Of a stretch of 52,769 nucleotides of DNA, positions 18,091-27,132 are shown in pieces (position 1 is the first letter of the stretch; each line of letters begins with the position of its first letter). A program made the position numbers and the translations under genes. A model generated the notes under the pieces. The model was given only the letters and a program-made list of their open reading frames with translations. It did not search any database and was not told the DNA's origin. The DNA comes from Candidatus Muproteobacteria bacterium (GTDB lineage: Bacteria; Pseudomonadota; Gammaproteobacteria; Acidiferrobacterales; Sulfurifustaceae): NCBI GenBank assembly GCA_027449605.1, contig DAIDLH010000098.1:1-52769 (forward strand). Direction: 5' to 3'.

Positions 18091-18142
18091 GGTGCGCCCT
18101 GCGCACCGATCAACATGCTATTAAATGGTGCGTGGGACACGC
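18091..18142. repeat. Pair of GC-rich hairpins ending ..CGCCCTACA
   Basis: Stem 1: GGTGCGC, CCT, GCGCACC (18091-18107). Stem 2: GCGTG, GGA, CACGC (18130-18142), followed by CCTACA. No T run, so it is more likely a dispersed intergenic repeat than a terminator. It marks the left edge of a lower-GC segment. Confidence 0.5.
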
Positions 18143-18192
18143 CCTACATCGTTGGATTTGTGATTTTCTTTTAGGTCGTACTAAAATCGTGC

Positions 18193-18525
18193 ATGCGTGT
18201 TTCTAACCAGGCTCATCAAATGCAACGTTCATTCTGGGAACAACTCGACGCAGCAAACGATGAAGCGGAGGTCTGGCGTCGTATTGCGGAAGGGTTGTAT
18301 GGTCAGCCACATCTTGGCATCGCCCAAGAGTGGATTCGACGCAAAGATGATGCGCGGGCCGCAGAAGTAGCGGTCTGCACTGAAGCACGAGAAGAGGAGA
18401 GCTTGTCTATCTCGCACCAAGCTTTGCGCAATTCTGAGCGCGCAAACGGTATTGCAATTAGCGCAATTATCTTGAGTGTTATCACTGCTATCGCGGTAGC
18501 CATAATTGAATACTTCAAGCCTTAG
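18193..18525 (+). CDS. Small single-pass membrane protein, unknown function
   Basis: 110 residues (ATG at 18193; a second ATG at 18220 is possible; neither has a strong Shine-Dalgarno). The N-terminal ~80 residues are charged and helical (FWEQLDAANDEAEVWRRI; WIRRKDDARAAEVAVC) and may form a coiled coil. Residues ~84-106 are a transmembrane helix (GIAISAIILSVITAIAVAI) ending EYFKP. GC content is clearly below that of the neighbouring operons, suggesting a later arrival. No recognised family. It overlaps the upstream part of the next frame but not its likely start. Confidence 0.5.
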   Translation: MRVSNQAHQMQRSFWEQLDAANDEAEVWRRIAEGLYGQPHLGIAQEWIRRKDDARAAEVAVCTEAREEESLSISHQALRNSERANGIAISAIILSVITAIAVAIIEYFKP

Positions 18526-18556
18526 AGTAACCAAAGGGGACATCGGCTTGTTTACG

Positions 18557-18979
18557 ATGTTCCGTTTTCTACTCGTAGCGGCAACTTTTCTCTATTCTGC
18601 AGTGGCATATGCCGAAACAGTATGCCCAAGCAAGTTCTCTGAATTTTTAGGTTTCTTTGAAGCAGACGAGTCTTCCCAAAGACAACACACACGTTATCCG
18701 CTGTCATATTCCTCTATCGATGCGGAAGCAGAGCCCGAGCCAAAAATCGTAAAACAATCACTGACTCGTAAGGAGGTAATGAAGCAGGAACGCATTATTT
18801 ATCCATCACGGGCTACGCAAAAAGAAGTGCCATTACAGCGCAAGGTGAGTAAACGGCCCGATAAATCTCGTGTCGTTCAATTCAATAAACCAGGGTCGGA
18901 TGCATATTCAATTGAGTTCGTTTTTGATCAGAAGAATGGCTGTTGGGAACTTGTTGAGGTTGCCGACTATTCGTTATGA
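18557..18979 (+). CDS. Exported protein of unknown function (possibly DUF4348-like)
   Basis: 140 residues from the ATG at 18557; a TTG at 18548 has better spacing to AGGGGA and may be the true start. Signal peptide LLVAATFLYSAVAYA. The mature start CPSKFSEFLGFFEADESSQRQHTRYPLSY resembles the DUF4348 pattern (F..F...F..D..FQ..R..FPL) and the end has VFDQKNGCWELVEVADYSL. The family call is tentative. Composition is AT-richer than the genome core. It sits in the small island between the MCE cluster and the MFS gene. Confidence 0.5.
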   Translation: MFRFLLVAATFLYSAVAYAETVCPSKFSEFLGFFEADESSQRQHTRYPLSYSSIDAEAEPEPKIVKQSLTRKEVMKQERIIYPSRATQKEVPLQRKVSKRPDKSRVVQFNKPGSDAYSIEFVFDQKNGCWELVEVADYSL

Positions 18980-19052
18980 ACTGATAGCCAAAGGAGCCTG
19001 GCTCGTTTAATAATTCAAGCCCGGTTCCTTTTGCCATTTAAGGAGATATACG

Positions 19053-19313
19053 TTGCCCGAAATTAGCCGCTTTCTGGGGATTATCATCGTGATGTATTAC
19101 AATGATCACGCGCCTCCGCATTTTCACGCGAGATACGGCGATCTGGAGGCGGTCATCGCGATTGATTCGGGCGAGGTTGTCGAAGGCCGCTTGCCGCCGC
19201 GTGTTTTGGGTCTGGTTCAAGAGTGGCGCGAATATCACCGAGCCGAGTTGACCGAAGACTGGAACCTGGCCCGCGAAAGAAAGGCGTTGAAGCGAATTGA
19301 CCCATTGGAGTGA
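19053..19313 (+). CDS. DUF4160 family protein
   Basis: 86 residues with a TTG start preceded by AAGGAG and a 7-base gap, the best ribosome site in this stretch. The sequence is a clear DUF4160: MPEISRFLGIIIVMYYND, HAPPHFHARYGDLEAVIAI, GRLPPRVLGLVQEW. The HAPPHFHARYG core is the family hallmark. The next gene (DUF2442) starts 6 bases after its stop, and the two families are usually found side by side. A toxin-antitoxin-like or other regulatory module has been suggested from this pairing; I know of no proven activity. Confidence 0.85.
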   Translation: MPEISRFLGIIIVMYYNDHAPPHFHARYGDLEAVIAIDSGEVVEGRLPPRVLGLVQEWREYHRAELTEDWNLARERKALKRIDPLE

Positions 19314-19318
19314 CATCC

Positions 19319-19597
19319 ATGTTGCCCATATTGCGAGAAGCGAAATACCAGCGCGATTACCGCATCTGGCTGAAATTTGCCGATGGCGTGGAAGGTGAAG
19401 TCGATCTTGAAGCCGAGCTATGGGGAGAGGTATTTCAACCCTTGAAGGACAAGACACGCTTTGCGGAGTTTTCGCTGAATGAAGAGCTTGGGACCATCGT
19501 TTGGCCCAACGGGGCGGATTTCGCGCCGGAGTTCCTTTACCAGAAGCTGCGCCCCGGTTATGTGCTCAGGCCAGCGCCAAAAAGCGGCGCGGCTTAG
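19319..19597 (+). CDS. DUF2442 family protein
   Basis: 92 residues. The ATG at 19319 has GGAG about 8 bases upstream, at the end of the DUF4160 gene. Family signatures: YRIWLKFADGVEGEVDL, VFQPLKDKTRFAEFSLNEELGTIVWPNGADFAPEFLYQKL. DUF2442 proteins are small, often with or without an HTH extension; this one has none evident. Partner of the DUF4160 gene in a two-gene unit lacking an obvious terminator. Confidence 0.85.
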   Translation: MLPILREAKYQRDYRIWLKFADGVEGEVDLEAELWGEVFQPLKDKTRFAEFSLNEELGTIVWPNGADFAPEFLYQKLRPGYVLRPAPKSGAA

Positions 19598-19684
19598 CGT
19601 GGCGTTCGTGTCGACGCCAAGGTGATACACACAAGCCCCGCAAGAGGGCTGGTATATTGAGTTTTGCGGCCTTCCTCTAGCCAG

Positions 19685-20818
19685 ATGCCCTACTGGCGCC
19701 TCTCCGGATTTTATTTTTTCTATTTCGCCACGCTCGGCGTGCTGGTGCCGTACTGGGGCTTGTATCTCCAGTCGGTCGGCTTCACGCCGGTGGACATCGG
19801 TAATCTCATTGCCATCCTGATGTTCTCGCGCATCGTCGCGCCGTTGGTGTGGGGCTGGATCGCGGATCACCGCGAGTCGCGCATGGCGGTGGTGCGGCTC
19901 GCGTCGTTTCTCACGATCGTGAGCTTCAGCGGCGCGTTCTTCGGTTCGTCGTTCTGGTGGCTGGCGGCGGTGATGCTGCTGTTCAGTTTTTTCTGGCACG
20001 CCTCGCTGCCGCTGCTCGAAGTGTTCGTCATGCGCCACACCGCCTCGCGCCCCGGCGCTTACGGACGCGTGCGGCTGTGGGGTTCGATCGGTTTCATCGT
20101 TGCGGTGACCGCGCTCGGCCCGGTGATCGACGCGCGCGGCCCATGGTGGGTGCTGCCGGCGTTGCTGACGATGATGCTCGGCATCGGGTCATTCAGCCTG
20201 ACGCTGCCGGAGTCGGAGATGCGTGGTTCGGTCGAACACGCGGGACCGTTCCGCCAGGCGCTGCTGCGGCCCGAGGTGTTCGCGTTTCTGCTCGCGTGCC
20301 TGCTGATGCAGATCAGCCACGGGCCGTACTACACCTTCTATTCGATTTATCTGGAAGGCTACGGCTATTCGAAGACGCTGATCGGCCTGTTGTGGGCGTT
20401 CGCGGTGCTGTGCGAGATCGGCGTGTTTCTGGTGATGCAGCGCCTGCTCGCGCGCGTCGCGCTGCGCACGGTGCTGGTCGCGAGCTTTTTCCTCGCCGCA
20501 GTGCGCTGGCTGTTGATCGGCCATTATCCGGAGAGTCTCGCCGTGCTGGTGCTGGCGCAGACGCTGCACGCCGCAACCTTCGGAAGTTTTCATGCCACCG
20601 CGATGCAACTGGTGCATCGGTTCTTCACCGGTAGACATCAGCATCGCGGTCAGGCGATTTACGGCAGCCTGAGTTTCGGGATCGGCGGGGCGGTGGGGAG
20701 TTTCTACAGCGGCCACACCTGGGTGATGCTGGGTCCGACGGCGACTTTCAACATCGCCGCCGCGAGCGCGGGGCTGGCGTTTATTGTGGCGTGGTTTCTG
20801 ATTAAGCCGAAGACTTAA
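19685..20818 (+). CDS. MFS transporter (HcaT/nucleoside-proton-symporter-like)
   Basis: 377 residues, twelve predicted membrane helices. The ATG at 19685 is preferred over an upstream TTG because the conserved N terminus MPYWRLSGFYFFYFATLGVLVPYWGLYLQ begins there. It resembles the MFS_1-like (3-phenylpropionic acid transporter HcaT) group: ILMFSRIVAPLVWGWIADH, RHTASRPGAYGRVRLWGSIGFI, and RGQAIYGSLSFGIGGAVGSFYSG in the C-terminal half. Substrate unknown. A hairpin with a T-rich tail follows. No obvious partner gene. Confidence 0.85.
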   Translation: MPYWRLSGFYFFYFATLGVLVPYWGLYLQSVGFTPVDIGNLIAILMFSRIVAPLVWGWIADHRESRMAVVRLASFLTIVSFSGAFFGSSFWWLAAVMLLFSFFWHASLPLLEVFVMRHTASRPGAYGRVRLWGSIGFIVAVTALGPVIDARGPWWVLPALLTMMLGIGSFSLTLPESEMRGSVEHAGPFRQALLRPEVFAFLLACLLMQISHGPYYTFYSIYLEGYGYSKTLIGLLWAFAVLCEIGVFLVMQRLLARVALRTVLVASFFLAAVRWLLIGHYPESLAVLVLAQTLHAATFGSFHATAMQLVHRFFTGRHQHRGQAIYGSLSFGIGGAVGSFYSGHTWVMLGPTATFNIAAASAGLAFIVAWFLIKPKT

Positions 20819-20845
20819 AGATAAGACAACCAACGAAGTCGTATT

Positions 20846-20873
20846 GGTGGGCAATGCCCACCCTACATTTTTT
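20846..20873 (+). terminator. Probable terminator / palindromic repeat
   Basis: GGTGGGC, AAT, GCCCACC, then CTACATTTTTT. A 7-bp perfect stem and T-rich tail after the MFS gene. The GGTGGGCAATGCCCACCCTACA form is also a common dispersed repeat. Confidence 0.65.
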
Positions 20874-20880
20874 GAATTAA

Positions 20881-21297
20881 TCAGGCCGAAGACTTGAGGT
20901 AGCGCTGCCGCCGATAGGCCGACAGCGGAATGATTTCGGCGGTGCGCCGGACCGGCGCGGCGACCTTGATCGGCGCGCGAGTGTCGGCGAAGATTTCGTT
21001 CAGGGCGACGCCGAGATCGTCGAGCAGCCGATACAGGTCCACGTCCGTGGTCGTCGAGCGCAGCGCTTCCTGGCGGATCGGCGCGAGCGCTTGCAGCGTG
21101 TTGTCCAGACTCACCGGATCGGTCAGGCGGCGGCAGGCGTTCGAAACGTAAATCGCGCGCACCAGTCCCGTCATCATGTCGTGATGCAGCGGACTGCCGT
21201 CGAAAACATTCTTGATGGTGGACGCGGCCGGATTCACCGGGAACTGGTGAGCGCCCAGGTGTTCTTCCAGCTGCGACAGCAACTCTTTAAAGTTCAT
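20881..21297 (-). CDS. Conserved hypothetical protein coupled to the LysR gene
   Basis: 138 residues, all-helical, no signal peptide or membrane segment. It starts MNFKELLSQLEEHLGAHQFPVNPAAS, has an Arg/Asp-rich middle, and ends IIPLSAYRRQRYLKSSA. Its ATG overlaps the LysR stop (ATGA at 21294-21297), so the two are probably cotranslated. No domain recognised. A function linked to the regulator or to leucine biosynthesis is only suggested by position. Confidence 0.6.
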   Translation of the reverse strand: MNFKELLSQLEEHLGAHQFPVNPAASTIKNVFDGSPLHHDMMTGLVRAIYVSNACRRLTDPVSLDNTLQALAPIRQEALRSTTTDVDLYRLLDDLGVALNEIFADTRAPIKVAAPVRRTAEIIPLSAYRRQRYLKSSA

Positions 21298-22163
21298 TTC
21301 GTTTCTCTAATGATTCGTATCATCGCCTGACCGGCGTTGGAGAGGGTGCGCTTCTCGTGGGTCACAATTCCCAGCTCGCGGCGTATCTCCCGTTTTTCAA
21401 TCTGGACCACTTTCAGCCCTTCGTCAATCATAGTCCGTGGCAGCGCACTCCACCCGAGGCCGATGGCGGCGAGCATTTTGAGCACTTCCAGGTAATTGGT
21501 GGCCATCCCGACCTGAATCCGGTCGCGCCACGGCCCAAAGGCATTGAGAATGATTTCGCGTGTGTAGGTGCCGGGGCCGGGCAAAATCGCCGGATAATCC
21601 AGCAGCATCGCGGCTTGTACGTGTTTCAGCTTCGCCAGCGGATGGCCGCGGCTGACCACGATATCCAGCGGATCGTCCCAGATTTTCTCCAGTTTCAGCG
21701 GTGCCGCGGCCTTGGGCGGCAAAGTGACCACCGCCAGCTCCAGGTCGCCCCGGGCCACGGCGTTGCAGGCCTTTTCCGAATCCATGAAATGCAGATTCAA
21801 GCGCACGTTTGTGTAGGTTTCATGAAATCGCTTGAGCGCCGGCGGCAGCCGGTGCAGGCCGATGTGATGGCTGGTGGCCAGGGACAGTTCCCCGGCGATG
21901 GTACCGGAAAGATTGGCGATGCCGCGCTTCACGTCCTCCAGCTCTTTCAGCACCGCGCGGGCGCGGATCAGCAGCGCCTCGCCGGCCTCGGTCAGGCGAA
22001 TCCCGCGGCCGATGCGGTCGAACAGGCGTGCGCCGATCTGCTTTTCCAGGGCGGCGATGCGCTTGCTGATGGCCGGCTGGGTCAGGTAAATCTTTTCCGC
22101 GGCGCGCGAGAACGAGCCGGATTCGGCCACGGCCAGGAAGGCTTGCAGGGCGGATATATCCAT
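21294..22163 (-). CDS. LysR-family transcriptional regulator divergent from leuC
   Basis: 289 residues. N-terminal winged helix-turn-helix (MDISALQAFLAVAESGSFSRAAEKIYLTQPAISKRIAALE, residues 1-40; RLFDR, LTEAG), then a linker helix and a two-lobed effector domain (GELSLATSHHIGLHRLPPALKRF; GRGDLELAVV-type segment at ~140; GLGWSALPRTM). It is CysB/CbbR-like in general layout. Transcribed divergently from leuCDB over a 93-base AT-rich spacer with inverted repeats, the classic arrangement for a LysR regulator of the adjacent operon. Control of leucine biosynthesis is therefore likely but inferred. Confidence 0.88.
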   Translation of the reverse strand: MDISALQAFLAVAESGSFSRAAEKIYLTQPAISKRIAALEKQIGARLFDRIGRGIRLTEAGEALLIRARAVLKELEDVKRGIANLSGTIAGELSLATSHHIGLHRLPPALKRFHETYTNVRLNLHFMDSEKACNAVARGDLELAVVTLPPKAAAPLKLEKIWDDPLDIVVSRGHPLAKLKHVQAAMLLDYPAILPGPGTYTREIILNAFGPWRDRIQVGMATNYLEVLKMLAAIGLGWSALPRTMIDEGLKVVQIEKREIRRELGIVTHEKRTLSNAGQAMIRIIRETK

Positions 22164-22177
22164 AACCTTAAAGAATA

Positions 22178-22211
22178 TATCACATGATAAATATGAATTT
22201 GTGTTATTTAT
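22178..22211. promoter_or_regulatory. Candidate LysR operator between lysR-type gene and leuC
   Basis: ATAAATA (22187-22193), an 11-base spacer, TATTTAT (22205-22211), overlapped on its left by TATCA-CA-TGATA (22178-22189). AT-rich interrupted palindromes in a divergent spacer fit LysR binding, though the T-N11-A core cannot be fixed by eye. Confidence 0.5.
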
Positions 22212-22256
22212 AGATTCTGCCTAGGATTTGCGCATTCCAGTACGGTTCACGCTGCC

Positions 22257-23660
22257 ATGTCCGGAAAAACCCTGTATGACAAACTCTGGGATGCACATGT
22301 GGTGCGTCGCAACGACGACGGCACCTGCCTCCTTTATATCGACCGCCATCTGGTGCACGAGGTGACCAGCCCGCAGGCCTTCGAAGGGCTGCGGCTCGCC
22401 GGCCGCCCGTTGTGGCGCGTGGACGCCAACCTCGCCACCGCCGACCACAACGTGCCGACCACCGGCCGCGCCCAAGGCATCGCCGACCCGGTGTCGCGGT
22501 TGCAGGTCGAGACGCTCGATGCCAACTGCCATGACTTCGGCATCACCGAATTCGGCATGAACGACGCGCGCCAGGGCATCGTGCACGTGATCGGGCCGGA
22601 GCAGGGTGCGACCCTGCCGGGCATGACCGTGGTGTGCGGCGATTCGCACACCTCGACCCACGGCGCGTTTGGCGCGCTCGCCTTCGGCATCGGCACTTCC
22701 GAGGTGGAGCACGTGCTCGCGACGCAATGTTTGATCCTGAAGAAGGCGAAGAACATGCGCGTGCGCGTGGACGGCGCGCTCCCGGCGGGCGTGACCGCCA
22801 AGGACATCGTGCTCGCGATCATCGGCAGGATCGGCACCGCCGGCGGCACGGGACATGCGATCGAGTTCGCCGGCGCGGCGATCGAACAGCTCTCGGTCGA
22901 GGGGCGCATGACCGTGTGCAACATGGCCATCGAGGCCGGCGCGCGCGCCGGCATGATCGCGGTGGACGACAAAACGATCGAATATTTCCGCGGCCGTCCC
23001 TATGCGCCCAAGGACGGGATGTGGGACATGGCCGTGAAGACATGGCGCGATCTGAAGAGCGACGCCGATGCCAGGTTCGACGAGGAAGTCGTGCTCAACG
23101 CCGCCGACCTCAAGCCGCAGGTGAGCTGGGGCACGTCGCCGGAGATGGTGGTGCCGGTGGACGGCGCGGTGCCCGATCCGGAAAAGGAAACCGATGCCGT
23201 GAGGCGCACCGGCATGCAGCAGGCGCTCAAGTATATGGACCTCAAGCCCGGCACGCCGATACGCGATATCGCGCTCGACAAGATTTTCATCGGCTCGTGC
23301 ACCAACTCGCGCATCGAGGATTTGCGCGCCGCGGCCAAGGTGGTGCAAGGCAAGCGCGTGGCGAAGAACATCAAGCTGGCGATGGTCGTGCCGGGTTCCG
23401 GCTTGGTGAAAGTGCAGGCGGAAAAAGAAGGGCTCGACAAAATTTTTCTCGACGCCGGCTTCGAGTGGCGCGCGCCAGGTTGTTCGATGTGTCTCGCCAT
23501 GAACGCCGACCGGCTCGGGCCGGGCGAACGTTGCGCCTCGACGTCAAATCGCAATTTCGAAGGTCGCCAGGGCGCCGGCGGACGCACGCATCTCGTGAGC
23601 CCTGCCATGGCCGCGGCCGCGGCAATTGCCGGACATTTTGTCGATGTAAGAGAGCTGTAA
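22257..23660 (+). CDS. leuC: 3-isopropylmalate dehydratase, large subunit
   Basis: 467 residues, full length. With LeuD it isomerises 2- to 3-isopropylmalate in leucine synthesis. Aconitase family features: [42 protein letters not shown] (Cys ~347) and [11 protein letters not shown] (two Cys ~408 and ~411), the three ligands of the [4Fe-4S] cluster. The start [16 protein letters not shown] is canonical. First gene of the leuC-leuD-leuB order; a palindromic repeat separates it from leuD. Confidence 0.97.
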   Translation: MSGKTLYDKLWDAHVVRRNDDGTCLLYIDRHLVHEVTSPQAFEGLRLAGRPLWRVDANLATADHNVPTTGRAQGIADPVSRLQVETLDANCHDFGITEFGMNDARQGIVHVIGPEQGATLPGMTVVCGDSHTSTHGAFGALAFGIGTSEVEHVLATQCLILKKAKNMRVRVDGALPAGVTAKDIVLAIIGRIGTAGGTGHAIEFAGAAIEQLSVEGRMTVCNMAIEAGARAGMIAVDDKTIEYFRGRPYAPKDGMWDMAVKTWRDLKSDADARFDEEVVLNAADLKPQVSWGTSPEMVVPVDGAVPDPEKETDAVRRTGMQQALKYMDLKPGTPIRDIALDKIFIGSCTNSRIEDLRAAAKVVQGKRVAKNIKLAMVVPGSGLVKVQAEKEGLDKIFLDAGFEWRAPGCSMCLAMNADRLGPGERCASTSNRNFEGRQGAGGRTHLVSPAMAAAAAIAGHFVDVREL

Positions 23661-23668
23661 GATTGTTT

Positions 23669-23743
23669 GCCGCAAAGACGCAAAGAGAATCAAATAATCA
23701 ATATTTTTTTATTTTTTCTCTGCGTCCTTCGCGTCTTTGCGGC
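23669..23743. repeat. GCAAAGACGC-type palindromic repeat in leuC-leuD junction
   Basis: GCCGCAAAGACGC (23669-23681) and GCGTCTTTGCGGC (23731-23743) are perfect 13-bp inverted arms around an AT-rich middle that contains a T run. A related copy lies after leuB (from 25503). It resembles a common dispersed repeat of environmental proteobacteria. Confidence 0.75.
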
Positions 23744-23766
23744 GAAAACTCATATAGGCCTTTTCT

Positions 23767-24408
23767 ATGAAAAAATTTGAAAAACTAACCGGGTTAGTCG
23801 CGCCGCTGGATCGTGCCAACGTCGACACAGACGCGATCATTCCCAAGCAGTACCTGAAATCGATCAAGCGCACCGGCTTCGGACCGAGTCTGTTCGACGA
23901 CTGGCGTTATCTCGATCCGGGCGAGCCGGGGATGGATCATGGCAAGCGCCGGATCAATCCGGACTTCGTGCTGAACCAGCCGCGTTACCGCGGCGCGCAG
24001 GTGCTGCTCGCGCGCGACAATTTCGGCTGCGGCTCCTCGCGCGAGCATGCGCCGTGGGCGCTCCTGGACTACGGCTTTCGCGTCATCATCGCGCCGAGCT
24101 ACGCCGATATTTTCTACAACAACAGTTTCAAGAACGGCTTGCTGCCGATCGTGCTCGAGCGTGACGCCGTGGATCTGCTGTTTCGTGAAACCGAAGCGAC
24201 GCCAGACTACCGTTTGACCGTGGACCTCGCCGCGCAGACCGTGGCGACGCCTTCGGGCAGGGTGTTCAAGTTCGAGATCGACGCCTTCCGCAGGCACTGC
24301 CTGTTGAACGGTCTCGACGACATCGGACTCACGCTGCAACACGTGGACGAGATCAAGGCCTACGAAGCACGGCGTCGCCGGGAAGCGCCGTGGCTTTTCG
24401 CGAAGTAG
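23767..24408 (+). CDS. leuD: 3-isopropylmalate dehydratase, small subunit
   Basis: 213 residues, proteobacterial long-form Leu[40 protein letters not shown] at the N terminus and [15 protein letters not shown] (residues ~79-93) are diagnostic. It forms the swivelling domain partner of LeuC. leuB follows after 10 bases. Expression together with leuC across the intervening palindrome is likely. Confidence 0.97.
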   Translation: MKKFEKLTGLVAPLDRANVDTDAIIPKQYLKSIKRTGFGPSLFDDWRYLDPGEPGMDHGKRRINPDFVLNQPRYRGAQVLLARDNFGCGSSREHAPWALLDYGFRVIIAPSYADIFYNNSFKNGLLPIVLERDAVDLLFRETEATPDYRLTVDLAAQTVATPSGRVFKFEIDAFRRHCLLNGLDDIGLTLQHVDEIKAYEARRRREAPWLFAK

Positions 24409-24418
24409 AGGAATGAAC

Positions 24419-25492
24419 ATGACCAAAAAGATTGCGATATTACCCGGCGACGGCATCGGACCCGAAGTGATCGCCGAAGCGGTCAAGGTGCTCGAACGCC
24501 TGCGCCGCGATTTCGGCCTCAGGATCGAAATGGAAACCGAGACGGTCGGCGGCACCGCCTACGATCTGCACCACCATCCGTTGCCGGTGGCGACGCTGAG
24601 GCTGGCCCAGGCCGTCGACGCCGTGCTGCTGGGCGCGGTCGGCGGCGTGAAATGGGACATGCTGCCGCGCGAGCTGCGCCCGGAAAAGGCGCTGCTCGGC
24701 CTGCGTTCCGAGCTCAAGCTGTTCGCCAACCTGCGTCCGGCGATACTCTATCCGCAGCTGGCCTCGGCCTCGACACTCAGGCCGGAAGTGGTCGCCGGGC
24801 TCGATCTGCTGATCGTGCGCGAACTGACCGGCGACATCTATTTCGGCGAGCCGCGCGGCGTGCGCACGCTCGCGAACGGCGAGCGCCAGGGTTTCAACAC
24901 CATGGTGTACGCGGAGCACGAGGTCGAGCGCGTGGCGCGGGTGGCCTTCGACGCCGCACGCAAACGCCGCAAGAGGCTGTGCTCGGTCGAGAAGGCCAAC
25001 GTGCTCGAAACCTCGGGCCTGTGGCGCGAGGTGGTCATCCGGGTCGCCAGGGATTATCCTGATGTCGAGTTGAGCCACATGTACGTGGACAACGCCGCCA
25101 TGCAGCTGGTGCGTGCCCCCAAGCAGTTCGACGTGATCGTGACCGGAAACATTTTCGGCGATATCCTCTCGGACGAGGCGGCGATGCTGACCGGTTCGAT
25201 CGGCATGCTGCCCTCGGCCTCGCTGGACAGTGCCAACAAGGGCATGTACGAACCGATCCATGGCTCCGCTCCGGACATCGCCGGCAAGGGGGTCGCCAAT
25301 CCGCTGGCCACGATTCTTTCGGCAGCGATGATGCTGCGTTACACGCTCAACGAGCCGGCGCTGGCGGACAGAATCGAGCGCGCGGTATCGAAGGTACTCG
25401 ATCAGGGATTGCGTACCGGCGATATTCACACCGAAGGCACGAAAAAGGTCGGCACCGCCGAGATGGGCGACGCCGTGGTTGCGGCGTTATAA
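24419..25492 (+). CDS. leuB: 3-isopropylmalate dehydrogenase
   Basis: 357 residues from the ATG at 24419, which has GAGGA at proper spacing; an ATG at 24413 lies too close to it. It oxidatively decarboxylates 3-isopropylmalate with NAD+. Signatures: [43 protein letters not shown], and [26 protein letters not shown] with the metal-binding acids, then [18 protein letters not shown]. Last gene of the leu operon. Confidence 0.97.
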   Translation: MTKKIAILPGDGIGPEVIAEAVKVLERLRRDFGLRIEMETETVGGTAYDLHHHPLPVATLRLAQAVDAVLLGAVGGVKWDMLPRELRPEKALLGLRSELKLFANLRPAILYPQLASASTLRPEVVAGLDLLIVRELTGDIYFGEPRGVRTLANGERQGFNTMVYAEHEVERVARVAFDAARKRRKRLCSVEKANVLETSGLWREVVIRVARDYPDVELSHMYVDNAAMQLVRAPKQFDVIVTGNIFGDILSDEAAMLTGSIGMLPSASLDSANKGMYEPIHGSAPDIAGKGVANPLATILSAAMMLRYTLNEPALADRIERAVSKVLDQGLRTGDIHTEGTKKVGTAEMGDAVVAAL

Positions 25493-25502
25493 GATTATTC
25501 AC

Positions 25503-25644
25503 CGCAAAGACGCAGAGAACGCAAAGAAAATCCGTTTTAAATTTCTTTAAATCTTTGCGCCCTTTGCGCCTTTGATGCGCGCCATTCATGGCGCGCATCC
25601 TGCGGGCGCACTAAAATGCGCCTAATTTTGTTCCTGACAAAATT
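25503..25644. repeat. Palindrome-rich spacer between leuB and asd
   Basis: Three structures in a row. First, CGCAAAGA..TCTTTGCG (25503-25510 / 25552-25559) within a GCAAAGACGCAGAG repeat. Second, a perfect 12-bp stem GATGCGCGCCAT-TC-ATGGCGCGCATC (25574-25599). Third, AATTTTGT-TCCTG-ACAAAATT (25624-25644). None has a clean T tract, so read-through into asd is possible. Confidence 0.65.
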
Positions 25645-25684
25645 GGGCGGTAAGAGCTCATAGGTTTTTTAAAGAGGTGAAGCA

Positions 25685-26800
25685 ATGAAGCGGGTAGGTC
25701 TGGTGGGTTGGCGCGGCATGGTGGGCTCGGTGCTCATGGGCCGCATGAAGGAAGAACGCGACTTCGATCATATCGAGCCGGTGTTCTTCACCACGTCGAA
25801 CGTGGGCGGCAAGGGTCCCGCGATCGGCAAGGACGTGCCGCCGCTCAAGGACGCGAAGAACATCGACGAACTGAAGTCGATGGACATCGTCATCACCTGC
25901 CAAGGCGGCGACTACACCGGCGAAATTTTCCCCCAGCTGCGCGCCGCCGGCTGGAAGGGTTACTGGATCGACGCCGCCTCGACGCTGCGCATGAACGACG
26001 ACGCCGTGATCATTCTCGATCCGGTGAACATGAACGTGATCAAGGACGCGATCGCCGGCGGCACGAAGAATTACATCGGCGGCAACTGCACGGTGTCGCT
26101 CATGCTCATGGCGCTCGGCGCGCTGTTCCAGAAGGGTTACGTCGAATGGATGAGCGCGATGACCTACCAGGCCGCTTCCGGCGCCGGCGCGAACAACATG
26201 CGCGAGCTGCTGAAGCAGATGGGCGCGGCCCATGCCTCGGTGAAGTCGTTGCTCGACAATCCCTCGTCGGCGATCCTCGACATCGATCGCCAGGTGGCGG
26301 AAACGATTCGCGGCTCGCAGTATCCGACCGAATTCTTCGGCGTGCCGCTCGCGGGTTCGCTGATCCCGTGGATCGACAAGGAACTCGAGAGCGGACAGTC
26401 GAAAGAGGAATGGAAAGGGCAGGCGGAGACCAACAAGATTCTCGGCCGCGGCGACAAGCCGATCCCCATCGATGGCATCTGCGTGCGCATCGGCGCCATG
26501 CGCTGTCACAGCCAGGCGCTGACCATCAAGCTGACGAAGGACATCCCGCTGAATGAAATCGAGGGGATGATCAAGTCGTCGAACGCCTGGGTCAAAGTGG
26601 TCCCGAACCATCGCGAGATTTCCATGAAAGAACTCACGCCGGCGGCGGTCACGGGCACCCTGACCGTGCCGGTGGGGCGGCTGCGCAAGCTCAACATGGG
26701 CAGCCAGTATCTCGGGGCCTTTACCGTCGGCGACCAGCTCTTGTGGGGCGCCGCGGAACCGCTGCGCCGGATGCTGCGGATTCTGCTGGAATTCAGGTAA
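25685..26800 (+). CDS. asd: Aspartate-semialdehyde dehydrogenase
   Basis: 371 residues, the gammaproteobacterial long form. It reduces aspartyl phosphate to the semialdehyde for lysine, diaminopimelate, threonine and methionine synthesis. [20 protein letters not shown] is the NADP-binding start, [14 protein letters not shown] carries the catalytic Cys at 135, and [16 protein letters not shown] the catalytic His region near 277. GAGGTGAAGCA precedes the ATG. The order asd-fimV is conserved in many gammaproteobacteria. Confidence 0.97.
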   Translation: MKRVGLVGWRGMVGSVLMGRMKEERDFDHIEPVFFTTSNVGGKGPAIGKDVPPLKDAKNIDELKSMDIVITCQGGDYTGEIFPQLRAAGWKGYWIDAASTLRMNDDAVIILDPVNMNVIKDAIAGGTKNYIGGNCTVSLMLMALGALFQKGYVEWMSAMTYQAASGAGANNMRELLKQMGAAHASVKSLLDNPSSAILDIDRQVAETIRGSQYPTEFFGVPLAGSLIPWIDKELESGQSKEEWKGQAETNKILGRGDKPIPIDGICVRIGAMRCHSQALTIKLTKDIPLNEIEGMIKSSNAWVKVVPNHREISMKELTPAAVTGTLTVPVGRLRKLNMGSQYLGAFTVGDQLLWGAAEPLRRMLRILLEFR

Positions 26801-27132
26801 TTCCCCGCTATCCTGCCGTACCTGCCGCGCCGGCATGTCCATATTGATGTCGGCGGTGGCAGCGACTATAAAAAAATAGGGGGTCAAATCACGCCGGATT
26901 TGAATCGGGGGTCTCGTGCGACAGGGCAGTCCGCCTGCTCGAAAACCCGCGTATCCCGGCCTGATTCAGGGACGAAATGACGATAGTCCTGACAGGGAAT
27001 GTCTGGTAAAAAACCCTCTGTACGCTATAGTTAGTTGAGATTTATAAAGACTATTGCTATTTACTTACATAACTCCCGGTCTTATAAGGCTTTGCACAGG
27101 GAAACTCGTTGAATACCAGAGGGGTGAAAAGG
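26801..27132. other. Spacer between asd and fimV
   Basis: About 330 bases without a gene. Contains a short inverted repeat CAAATC-ACGCCG-GATTTG flanked by GGGGGT motifs (about 26880-26915) and, near its end, a candidate promoter for fimV (27035-27063). No terminator with a clear T run was seen after asd. Confidence 0.5.
27035..27063 (+). promoter_or_regulatory. Candidate sigma-70 promoter of fimV
   Basis: TTGAGA (27035-27040), a 17-base spacer, TATTTA (27058-27063), in an AT-rich patch. Confidence 0.5.
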
